Part shown: one piece after another, positions 24,816-32,490 of the stretch
How positions within the stretch are numbered: position 1 is the stretch's first letter
How the letters are laid out: every line of letters starts with the position of its first letter
Assembly: GCA_035524335.1 (NCBI GenBank)
Contig: DATKPE010000047.1
Coordinates: forward strand, 62,001-126,000
Reading direction: 5' to 3'
DNA: 64,000 nucleotides
DNA from: DATKPE01 sp035524335
GTDB taxonomy: Bacteria > Bacteroidota > Ignavibacteria > UBA10030 > SZUA-254
Notes under the pieces: model-generated
Databases searched by the model: none
Seen by the model: only the letters and a program-made list of their open reading frames with translations
Told to the model about the DNA's origin: nothing
Made by a program: the position numbers and the translations under genes

Positions 24816-25949
24816 TCAGGGAGTCGGGGGCCAGATCCGGGATCCGTCCCTTCCGATATACCCCGCATGACCGCCGGCGGTTACCCGCGCACAGCCATGC
24901 CAGAACTGTTCGGCGATGTCGAATTTTGGTTCGATGACGATCCGGCCGGTCAGATCGCAGTAACCCCAGAGGGAACCTATGGCAACGGGCGCGAGACCTT
25001 CCGAAAAGGGGAGAACATTGTCGAACCTGGGGGGAATCACCAGAGAATCCGCATGGTTGATGAAACCGACGCTCGAATTTACCACGACGTACGCCAATCC
25101 ATCCGAAAACGTGCCGGCGCCGGCATAGCGCGGAGGTATGACCTGCTCTCCCCTGCGGTTGATATACCCCCAGCCTGAGCCGATGCGGACGCAGGCGAGG
25201 CCTTCCGAAAAAAGAAATGCCTGATCGAAGGAAGCCGGGATCACCACCGTTCCCGTCGTGTCGATGTACCCTCGTTTGTTATTCACGCCGACCGGGGCGA
25301 GTCCCTCGGAGAAATCGCCTGCAGACTGGAAAACCGGCGGGCTGATCATGCGGCCGTTCATGTCGATATACGAATAGGTCGTAATGACCGCCATGAAGAC
25401 CCGCTTCACGAATTTCACCCAGGCGAACCCTTCGTGGAAATCGCCGACGTCGTGGAATGCCGGCCTGATCATCGTCACGCCCCGCTTATCGATGAATCCC
25501 CATTTCGGATCCTCGAAGACGCCGCTCCGGTCCTTGACGGCTGCGAGCTCGCAGGAAAATCCGCGGGCGTCGGAGAAATCGGGTTCGAGGACGAGCTCAC
25601 CCGTCTTATTGATGTAACCCCTCCCGGTGCGGCTGTATTTGCCGTTGACCATGTAGTCGCCCCAGGTCACAATCGCGCGGGCGTCCGAAAAACCGTCCCC
25701 CTGATCGAACTGCGGCGCGATCACGACCCTGCCGGTGGAATCGATATATCCGATTTTACCGTCGACGCTCACCGGATAATAAATCACGGGAGGTTCGGGG
25801 GGAATGGGTCTGTAGTCCGGAGGGGCGCTTGAACAGCCGGAGATCAGAAGCGAGGCAATTAATGCAGGAAGTAAAAATGACGGAAAGACCGGGGAGGTGC
25901 GTCGGATCGCGCGGGGACCGATGTGCCGGCTGTCCGTTTCAGAATCCAT
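24816..25949 (-). CDS. WG-repeat lipoprotein
   Basis: A 377-residue protein with a lipoprotein signal (SLLISGCSSA near residue 40) followed by about eight tandem WG repeats of roughly 35 residues, of the form GYIDxxGxxVIxPxFDxxxxFSEGLAxV, plus a final partial one. WG repeats build a beta-propeller-like scaffold of unknown ligand. I start at ATG 25949, overlapping the DinB gene's end by 11 bases; the long upstream opening to 26279 lies inside that gene and is shadow. Probably anchored to the outer or inner membrane, facing the periplasm. Confidence 0.88.
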   Translation of the reverse strand: MDSETDSRHIGPRAIRRTSPVFPSFLLPALIASLLISGCSSAPPDYRPIPPEPPVIYYPVSVDGKIGYIDSTGRVVIAPQFDQGDGFSDARAIVTWGDYMVNGKYSRTGRGYINKTGELVLEPDFSDARGFSCELAAVKDRSGVFEDPKWGFIDKRGVTMIRPAFHDVGDFHEGFAWVKFVKRVFMAVITTYSYIDMNGRMISPPVFQSAGDFSEGLAPVGVNNKRGYIDTTGTVVIPASFDQAFLFSEGLACVRIGSGWGYINRRGEQVIPPRYAGAGTFSDGLAYVVVNSSVGFINHADSLVIPPRFDNVLPFSEGLAPVAIGSLWGYCDLTGRIVIEPKFDIAEQFWHGCARVTAGGHAGYIGRDGSRIWPPTP

Positions 25950-26460
25950 TGCGTCTGCGGCACTCGGTGATCTGTGCAGTGTGGTGCCTGCCATGCCAGG
26001 CATAGAGCTGGAGAACCCAGGAGAGTTCCCGCGTGCCGTACTCCGGATGCCGGAACGTCCTGGAAAAATCGGCCGGTGAGAGGGAGGACAGAAGCATGGT
26101 CCATCGTTCGTGGAGCGCAGAAATGAGCACAAGGGAAGTTTCCACCGGTGCCCGCCGCGCATCGGGCGTCTCCGCCCAGAGATTTTCATGATAGGGCTTG
26201 ATTGTCGGCGACTCTTCCGTGACGGCCAGTTTGCACCTGCCGTAGGCCTGCATATGACTGTCGGCGACATGATGGACAACCTGCCTCAGCGTCCATCCTC
26301 CTTCGCGGTAATGCGTTTCGAGCTGTTGATCGGTCAGGCCGCGGACGGCCTCGCGGAGTAATCCGGGTGCGTCGGCAATTTCGCGGATCAGGGCGGTGCG
26401 ATCGGGTGAGGAAACCGGCTCAAATTTGCCGACGGGGTACCGGGGATCGGTGGAGTTCAT
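25939..26460 (-). CDS. DinB/YfiT-type putative metal-dependent enzyme
   Basis: A 173-residue four-helix-bundle protein of the YfiT/BstA branch of the DinB superfamily. The metal-binding histidines are visible in RQVVHHVADSHMQ (near residue 58) and LYAWHGRHHTAQI (near residue 156). BstA/YfiT from Bacillus are linked to bacillithiol S-transfer and related thiol chemistry, so a thiol transferase role is possible, without local support. A promoter-like element lies at 26482-26512. It is cotranscribed with the WG-repeat lipoprotein. Confidence 0.9.
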   Translation of the reverse strand: MNSTDPRYPVGKFEPVSSPDRTALIREIADAPGLLREAVRGLTDQQLETHYREGGWTLRQVVHHVADSHMQAYGRCKLAVTEESPTIKPYHENLWAETPDARRAPVETSLVLISALHERWTMLLSSLSPADFSRTFRHPEYGTRELSWVLQLYAWHGRHHTAQITECRRRNGF

Positions 26461-26481
26461 GGGAAATCAGTGCGATAATAG

Positions 26482-26512
26482 GAAATATAACTCTCCGGGA
26501 GGAGAGAAACAA
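26482..26512 (-). promoter_or_regulatory. Bacteroidota-type promoter candidate for the DinB/WG pair
   Basis: Minus-strand TTG-N20-TATATTTC, 21 bases before the ATG at 26460. A small GGAG/CTCC-rich inverted repeat lies inside the spacer. Confidence 0.5.
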
Positions 26513-26527
26513 CCTGTTCGGCGGATT

Positions 26528-27769
26528 TTATTCGTACCGGAGTGAATCGACGGGGTCGACGGAGGAAGCCCGGCGGGCGGGAAACAGTCCGGCCATGATG
26601 CCGATGCAGGTCAGGATCCCGGTTGTGAGCAGCATGGTCGCGACCGAGAGAACCGGTTTGCCGAGGAATTGCATCACGTCGCTGTCCGACGGGAAGAGAT
26701 GAACGATCGCCACGACCGCCCAGGAGAAGAGCATGCCGATCGATCCGCCAATGAGCGCGATGAACAGCGCCTCGAAGAGGAACTGGATGAGGATGTAACT
26801 CCGCCGTGCCCCGACGGCGAGCTTGATGCCGATCTCCCGCGTCCGCTCCTTGACGATCGCGTACATGACGTTTGCGACTCCCACGCCTGCCGTCAGCAGG
26901 GTGAGAAAACCGACGGAGAAGAGAAAAATGGCGACGCCCATGGAGATCTGACGGTTGATCTTTTCGTTCTCGATGAAATCCCAGATGTAGAGCGTTCGTT
27001 CATCCGTCGGATCGAAATGGTATTTCCGGCTCAGGACGCGGAAAATCTCCTTTTTCAGTTCCTCCTGCTTCGCGGGATCCGACGGGCGTACGACGATCGA
27101 ATTCACGTGTTCGTTCCCGTACATGGTCCGGAAGGTCGCGAAGGGAATGACCGCGCGTTCGTCATCCGGGCCGTTGTTCATGCTGGTCTGGATCTTTTTC
27201 TGGAGGATACCGACGACCGTGAATGGGACATTGTCGACCAGAACGACCTTGCCGATCGGCTCGGCGGGGCCGAACAGCGTCTGCGCCACCACCGGGCCGA
27301 GCACCAGAACACGGCGCTGGAGGATCATGTCCTGCGCGTCGAGGAATCTTCCGCCGCTCATCGGAAACATCCGGCGCATTTCCTCGAACGCCGGATTCAC
27401 CCCCTCGCATTCGGTGTTGGTGGAATTTTTCCCGACGGTCAGCTGGACGCCTCTGCTGTACTGCGGACTGATCATGCTGATCATCGGGATCGCCTGCTGG
27501 AGCATGGTCACGTCCTCTTCCACCATCCGGATCTTGCGGCCTTTGGGCATGCCTTCATACTGCTTGCCGGTTTCCCCGCCGTAGAGGATCATGATCCGAT
27601 CCCCGGCGTTCAGGAGACCGTTTTCCATCTGGGTGCCGAGACCTTCCCCGAAGGCCAGGAGAAGAACAACGGCCACCGTTCCCCACGTGACCGCGACGAT
27701 GGTGAGGATCGTTCTCGTCCTGTTGATCCGGATATCCTGAAGAAATTCCTTGATGAGCTCGGTCCACAT
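26528..27769 (-). CDS. MacB/FtsX-type ABC transporter permease (operon without ATPase)
   Basis: A 413-residue permease with an N-terminal membrane helix near residues 20-45, a large periplasmic MacB_PCD domain, and three C-terminal helices. The conserved cytoplasmic loop reads YAIVKERTREIGIKLAVGARR. It ends SSVDPVDSLRYE, the usual tail of MacB-type permeases. It pairs with the similar permease upstream and the adaptor at 29013-30104, suggesting export across both membranes or lipoprotein transfer. No ATP-binding gene lies in this operon; the nearest is at 49709. Confidence 0.9.
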   Translation of the reverse strand: MWTELIKEFLQDIRINRTRTILTIVAVTWGTVAVVLLLAFGEGLGTQMENGLLNAGDRIMILYGGETGKQYEGMPKGRKIRMVEEDVTMLQQAIPMISMISPQYSRGVQLTVGKNSTNTECEGVNPAFEEMRRMFPMSGGRFLDAQDMILQRRVLVLGPVVAQTLFGPAEPIGKVVLVDNVPFTVVGILQKKIQTSMNNGPDDERAVIPFATFRTMYGNEHVNSIVVRPSDPAKQEELKKEIFRVLSRKYHFDPTDERTLYIWDFIENEKINRQISMGVAIFLFSVGFLTLLTAGVGVANVMYAIVKERTREIGIKLAVGARRSYILIQFLFEALFIALIGGSIGMLFSWAVVAIVHLFPSDSDVMQFLGKPVLSVATMLLTTGILTCIGIMAGLFPARRASSVDPVDSLRYE

Positions 27770-27773
27770 GGGG

Positions 27774-29009
27774 TCAGGTCCTCAGACAGTCGACGATGTC
27801 CAGGTTCGCCGCGCGCTTTGCCGGCATCAGCCCGGAGGCGAGGGCGACGGCGAGGAGCACGGCGGCGGTCGCGATCGCGACCTCGATGGAGATTTCCGGT
27901 GTACCGACGAATTCCTTGATCGGAATAAACTGCAGGGCCTGGGTGATGCCGACGGCGATGGCGAAGCCGATCGACGATCCGAGAAGAATGATGAAGAGCG
28001 TTTCGGTGAAGAACTGGGTGATGATGGTCGAGCGGCGGGCTCCCACAGCCCGTTTGATGCCGATTTCCCGGATCCGTTCCTGGACGACGATGTACATGAT
28101 GTTGGCGACGCCGATGCCCCCCACCGCCAGGGTGAAGCTTCCGATGACGCCGAGGAAAATATTGAACGCCAGGAAAAAGTAGAAGATGAACTTGTCGATT
28201 TCGGTGGTATCCCAGAGAAAGATCGCATCGTGGTCGGTCGGATCGAAGCGATATCTGCCGCCGAGCACCGCCCGCACTTCGTCATTCACTTCTTCCGCTC
28301 TCCGCGCATCCCGGGGGGTGTAAATGATGTTGTTGATGTGGCTCGCCCCGAACACCGAGGCGAAGGTGGAGGTGGGAATGAAAACCCTGTCCCGGTCCTG
28401 CCGGTTGTAGGAGGAGTTCTGAATCTTCTTCGTCATGACGCCGACGACGGTGAAGGGGACCTGGCCGATGTAGATGATTTTCCCGACCGGGTCGGTTTCG
28501 CCGAAGAGGAGATCCCTGACGTTATCGCCGATCAGGGTGACGCGCCGCCGGTCGCGGACGTCGAGATCGTCGATGAACCTGCCCCCGGGGGCCGGATTGA
28601 TGTTCCGCATATCGCAGTAGATGGGGCGGACACCGGCGACGCTGCTGTTGATGATATTCGCGCCGACGCGGAGGGGAGTGTCGTGCGAACTGTATTCGGG
28701 GCTGATCCTGTCGATCTGCGGCACCCGGAGCGCAAGCAGATCGGCGTCGTCCTCGGTGAGGGTGATCCCGCGCCCGACGCCGAATCCCTCGTAGGCCTTC
28801 GTGGTCGACCCCGGGAACATGATGACGATCCGTTCGCCGATGCCGTGCATGCTGATCGCCAGCTGGCGCTTGAAGCCCATCCCGAAAGCAAGGAGAACGA
28901 CGATCGCAACGGTTCCCCAGACAATCCCGAAGACCGTCAGCGCCGTGCGGAGCTTCTGAGAGCTCAGGTCGCGGATGAATTCCCGGGTGGTGTTGATGAT
29001 CGTGCGCAT
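27774..29009 (-). CDS. MacB/FtsX-type ABC transporter permease, paralogue of its neighbour
   Basis: A 411-residue permease with the same layout as the gene after it: N-terminal helix, periplasmic MacB_PCD domain, then three helices with VQERIREIGIKRAVGARR between them, ending LDIVDCLRT. Only 4 bases separate it from the next permease and 3 from the adaptor before it, so the three are one transcript. Two different permeases probably form a heterodimer around a shared ATPase pair. The ATPase must be encoded elsewhere, or supplied by the exporter at 47-53 kb. Confidence 0.9.
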   Translation of the reverse strand: MRTIINTTREFIRDLSSQKLRTALTVFGIVWGTVAIVVLLAFGMGFKRQLAISMHGIGERIVIMFPGSTTKAYEGFGVGRGITLTEDDADLLALRVPQIDRISPEYSSHDTPLRVGANIINSSVAGVRPIYCDMRNINPAPGGRFIDDLDVRDRRRVTLIGDNVRDLLFGETDPVGKIIYIGQVPFTVVGVMTKKIQNSSYNRQDRDRVFIPTSTFASVFGASHINNIIYTPRDARRAEEVNDEVRAVLGGRYRFDPTDHDAIFLWDTTEIDKFIFYFFLAFNIFLGVIGSFTLAVGGIGVANIMYIVVQERIREIGIKRAVGARRSTIITQFFTETLFIILLGSSIGFAIAVGITQALQFIPIKEFVGTPEISIEVAIATAAVLLAVALASGLMPAKRAANLDIVDCLRT

Positions 29010-29012
29010 CGC

Positions 29013-30104
29013 CTATTCAATCTTTTTCACCGGTTTCTCGAGAATTTCGTCGTGTTCGGCGAGGCCCTTGATGACTTCTATATTGATGGCGTCGCTCAGA
29101 CCGGTCTTGACATACTTTTCCTCATCCTTCCCCGGACCGAGGGAGATTTTCACAAAGGCGGAATCGTTCCGGAAGGTGACCGCCCGTTCCGGGATCATGA
29201 GCACGTTGTCCTTCCGCTGGATGATGATGTTCGCGTTGGCGGAATACCCGGCCCGGAGAACGGAATTCTGGGAGGTTGGCACCAGGATTTCAATCGGAAA
29301 GACCGTTGCGTTCTCCTTCTTTTCCGCCTTCAGGGAAATCCTGTGGAGAGTCCCCCGCACGGTGTCGTTCGGTAACGCCCCGACCTTCAGGAGGCATTCC
29401 ATCCCCTCCTTCAGCTTGCCGACGTCGATCTCGTCCACCGTCCCCTTGAAGATCAGCCTTCCCATGTTGGCCATCTTCATCAGAACGGTCCCTTCCTGGT
29501 ACGATGTGAGCGGCGTAACCGGATCCCCCACTTCCACCGCCTTGCTCAGCACAAATCCATCGATGGGCGCTTTGACGATCGATTCGATCTCCAGGTCGTC
29601 GAGTTTGATCTTTCCCTCTTCCAGCAGGGCAAGATGTTCGCGGGCGACCTTCAGCTTCAATTCCGTCCCGAGAAACTGGCTCTGAAAATTATCCAGCTCC
29701 TTTGCGGATATCAGCCCTTTCTTCGCCAGCGATTCCTCCCGTACTTTTTCCTTTTTGAGATTGTCGAGATCGTTATCCGCCAGCTGAACCTGACGCTTCG
29801 CGTCGTCCAGTTCCAGCGGCGTCGGATCGGGCTTCACTTCCAGAAGAGGCTGGCCGCTCCGCACGAATGTTCCGGCATCGGCAAAGATGTGCTTTACAAC
29901 GCCCTCGACCTTCGATTTGATCGATATTTCGTTCTCCGGCTCTATCGTCCCTATCGCCAGCGCTTTTTCCGTGATCGTACCCCGGGTGACTTTAATCGGA
30001 GGCAGGGCTCCGGCATCGGACGTTTTCGATCTCCCGAAGAGCAGGATTGCCACAACGACTATCGCGATGATGATCCCGCTGATGATCAGTATTTTTTTCT
30101 TCAT
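29013..30104 (-). CDS. MacA/HlyD-type periplasmic adaptor protein
   Basis: A 363-residue membrane-fusion protein with an N-terminal anchor (KKKILIISGIIIAIVVVAILLFG), a lipoyl-like half (VEGVVKHIFADAGTFVRSGQPLLEV), a coiled hairpin (about residues 80-160), the second lipoyl half (IVKAPIDGFVLSKAVEVGDPV), and a beta-barrel part with the usual VLMIPERAV strand. It links an inner-membrane pump to a TolC-type channel. I start at ATG 30104, which has GGAG upstream; the frame continues to 30203 but overlaps no homology. Confidence 0.9.
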   Translation of the reverse strand: MKKKILIISGIIIAIVVVAILLFGRSKTSDAGALPPIKVTRGTITEKALAIGTIEPENEISIKSKVEGVVKHIFADAGTFVRSGQPLLEVKPDPTPLELDDAKRQVQLADNDLDNLKKEKVREESLAKKGLISAKELDNFQSQFLGTELKLKVAREHLALLEEGKIKLDDLEIESIVKAPIDGFVLSKAVEVGDPVTPLTSYQEGTVLMKMANMGRLIFKGTVDEIDVGKLKEGMECLLKVGALPNDTVRGTLHRISLKAEKKENATVFPIEILVPTSQNSVLRAGYSANANIIIQRKDNVLMIPERAVTFRNDSAFVKISLGPGKDEEKYVKTGLSDAINIEVIKGLAEHDEILEKPVKKIE

Positions 30105-30203
30105 AAGGAAATACTCCGATCTGGAAGTACGGTGGGCTTGATACATCGTCGTACGGTACTGCATGATGAAAGTTTCAACACCGGACAGCCGGCCGGCCTG
30201 CAC

Positions 30204-30803
30204 TTACCGGCGGCGGAGAGAGGTCGGAAAAGGAATGAGAGCGGGAGTAGACTCCCTGTATTCCTCGTACGAAGCGCCAAACTGGCTGAGGAGAAGAGCT
30301 TCCTCTCTCCCGGCCCGGATGCTGAATCCGACGAGATAGATGCCGCAGGCGACGATCAGCCCCGCAGTGGAACTGACGCAGATGCCGGTGGCGATCATAA
30401 GCCCGAATAAACCTGAATAAATGGGGTGACGGACCAGGGAGTAGGGGCCTGTGGTGATAAGGCGGTGGTCTTCGACAAGCCGGGCGGAGAGTGACCAGAA
30501 TTTCCCGAGCGCATTTATGGCGGCCATGACAAGCCAGACCGATAAGAGTGAGATGACTGCGGCGAGCAGGTGCAAAGGGACGTCGATGGTTTCAGATATG
30601 AACCAGTGCTGGGGATTTCTCCGCATTATCCAGGTTGCGGCGATGCCGGCCGCCTGGAGCAGAACGCCGAACCTGGCTTTCCGGTCGGATTTTACGGAAG
30701 GCCCGGACGGATAACGCCTCCTGAGAAAGAATGCTCCGGCAAAAAGAAACCAGCTGAGCATCACGATGTACGTTGAAACCGACGAGGGTGTGATCTTATT
30801 CAT
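30204..30803 (-). CDS. Isoprenylcysteine carboxyl methyltransferase-like membrane protein
   Basis: A 199-residue membrane protein of the ICMT/PEMT-like family. After several hydrophobic helices it has ALGKFWSLSARLVEDHRLITTGPYSLVRHPIYSG, with the RHPxY motif that binds S-adenosylmethionine, and EEALLLSQFGASYEEYRE near the end. Bacterial members methylate unknown small or lipid substrates. I start at ATG 30803 (MNKITPSS); the open frame up to 30977 covers the carB promoter region. It is 99 bases ahead of the adaptor gene on the same strand. Confidence 0.85.
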   Translation of the reverse strand: MNKITPSSVSTYIVMLSWFLFAGAFFLRRRYPSGPSVKSDRKARFGVLLQAAGIAATWIMRRNPQHWFISETIDVPLHLLAAVISLLSVWLVMAAINALGKFWSLSARLVEDHRLITTGPYSLVRHPIYSGLFGLMIATGICVSSTAGLIVACGIYLVGFSIRAGREEALLLSQFGASYEEYRESTPALIPFPTSLRRR

Positions 30804-30989
30804 GACAGAGCGTGCCGGGCGTAATTCTTTATAGTATGAACGTTTCAGCGGAAGGATTGTTTCACTCCCCGGGCAGGGTACAGGTACCGTGTCCGCGGAA
30901 AAACGAAAGAGAGGTCCGAATAGCCGAAGATGGCAGGTTAAATGGCAAATCTCCCGGAAAGTTCGTATCTTCATCAATCAAAATCCGAC

Positions 30990-32462
30990 ATGCCGAAGCG
31001 TTCTGATCTCCACTCCATACTCATCATCGGTGCCGGACCGATCATCATCGGCCAGGCCTGTGAGTTCGACTATTCCGGCACACAGGCCTGCACGGTGCTT
31101 CGCGAAGAGGGTTTCCGCGTCATCCTGATCAACAGCAATCCGGCGACGATCATGACCGATCCGGAGTTCGCCGACCGCACCTACATCGAACCGATCACCC
31201 CTTATTTTGTCGAAAAGATCATCGAACGGGAACATCCCGACGCGATTCTGCCGACCATGGGAGGTCAGACGGCGCTGAACACCGCGGTGGCGCTCGCCGA
31301 ACGGGGCGTCCTCGACCGCCATAAGGTGGAGCTCATCGGGGCGAAGCTGGAGGCGATCCGGAAAGCGGAAAACCGGCAGTTGTTTCAGCAGACGATGCGT
31401 GATATCGGACTTGAGACGCCCCGCGGAGCCTTCGTCCGCTCGCTCGATGAGTCGCTCCGCTTTGCGGAGAAGACCGGATTTCCGATCATCATTCGTCCGT
31501 CGTTCACCCTCGGAGGGACGGGCGGCGGCACGGCCTTCAACATTGAGGAATTCCGGACCAAGGTACAGTATGCCCTCAATGCGAGTCCGATCCACGAAAC
31601 GCTCGTCGAGGAATCGGTCATCGGGTGGAAGGAATTCGAGCTCGAGGTGATGCGCGATCTTCAGGATCGCGTCGTCATCATCTGTTCGATCGAGAATTTC
31701 GATCCGATGGGGGTTCATACCGGTGATTCCATCACCGTCGCCCCGGCCCAGACGCTGACCGACAGAGAATACCAGTTGATGCGGGACGCCGCCAAAAAGA
31801 TCATCCGGGCGATAGGGGTGGAAACCGGCGGCTCGAACATCCAGTTTGCCGTCAATCCCGCCAACGGCCGGATGCTGGTGATCGAGATGAATCCGCGCGT
31901 TTCACGCTCTTCCGCGCTCGCCTCGAAGGCGACCGGATTCCCCATTGCAAAAATTGCCGCTAAGCTGTCGGTCGGTTATACGCTCGACGAAATACCGAAC
32001 GACATCACCCGTCAAACCCCGGCCTCCTTCGAACCGGCGATCGATTACTGCGTCGTGAAGATCCCGAGATGGGATTTCGAGAAATTCAAGGGAGTCGACG
32101 ACACCCTCGGCGTTCAGATGAAATCGGTCGGCGAAGCGATGGCCTTCGGCCGGACATTCAAGGAGGCGCTCCAGAAAGCGCTCCGCTCCCTGGAACAGGG
32201 CCGTTACGGTCTCGGAGCGGACGGGAAGGATCCCTTCGATCCCGCTCTGCTCACACCGGAGGATCGGCTGAGCTGGAAAGAAAAGATCGTTCAGCGTCTC
32301 CGGATGCCGAAAGCGGATAATATCTTCTACCTCCGGTCCGCGCTCCAGGTCGGAATGTCGGTCGATGAAATCCATGCGGTCACCGGTATCGATCCGTGGT
32401 TTCTCAATAATATCAGGGAGATCGTCGAGTGTGAGGAGGAACTAAGACAATATGCGATCTGA
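30990..32462 (+). CDS. carB: Carbamoyl-phosphate synthase large subunit, N-terminal half (split CarB)
   Basis: CarB makes carbamoyl phosphate for arginine and pyrimidines. This 490-residue ORF is only the first synthetase half: it starts MPKRSDLHSILIIGAGPIIIGQACEFDYSG as whole CarB proteins do, has the ATP-grasp signatures IIRPSFTLGGTGGG and VIEMNPRVSRSSALASKATG, and ends ECEEELRQYAI within what should be the oligomerisation domain. A single TGA then stops it; the second half opens 24 bases later in the same reading frame. Split CarB is known from some methanogens and Aquifex, so two working polypeptides are plausible. The weak -7-like TATCTTCA at 30966 may be its promoter. Confidence 0.93.
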   Translation: MPKRSDLHSILIIGAGPIIIGQACEFDYSGTQACTVLREEGFRVILINSNPATIMTDPEFADRTYIEPITPYFVEKIIEREHPDAILPTMGGQTALNTAVALAERGVLDRHKVELIGAKLEAIRKAENRQLFQQTMRDIGLETPRGAFVRSLDESLRFAEKTGFPIIIRPSFTLGGTGGGTAFNIEEFRTKVQYALNASPIHETLVEESVIGWKEFELEVMRDLQDRVVIICSIENFDPMGVHTGDSITVAPAQTLTDREYQLMRDAAKKIIRAIGVETGGSNIQFAVNPANGRMLVIEMNPRVSRSSALASKATGFPIAKIAAKLSVGYTLDEIPNDITRQTPASFEPAIDYCVVKIPRWDFEKFKGVDDTLGVQMKSVGEAMAFGRTFKEALQKALRSLEQGRYGLGADGKDPFDPALLTPEDRLSWKEKIVQRLRMPKADNIFYLRSALQVGMSVDEIHAVTGIDPWFLNNIREIVECEEELRQYAI

Positions 32463-32490
32463 GCGATCGGTTCCGGCGAAACACCGATGA
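32452..32490 (+). other. Possible 12-codon coupling ORF between the carB halves
   Basis: An ATG at 32452 lies 11 bases after a strong GAGGAGGA (32433-32440) and opens a 12-codon frame (+1 relative to carB) whose TGA overlaps the ATG of the second carB half (ATGA at 32487). The second half has no good ribosome site of its own, so re-initiation through this mini-ORF could drive it. This is inferred from sequence only. Confidence 0.35.

Noticed and set aside
26669..29375. Long plus-strand frames antisense to the MacB-type permeases
   Set aside because: Acidic, Asp/His-rich products mirror the codon pattern of the real minus-strand genes; no motif or ribosome site supports them.
32460..32462. 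carB as a simple pseudogene with a nonsense codon
   Set aside because: Both halves keep all catalytic motifs, the linker is expanded, and a coupling ORF is present; a settled split is more likely. Not excluded.
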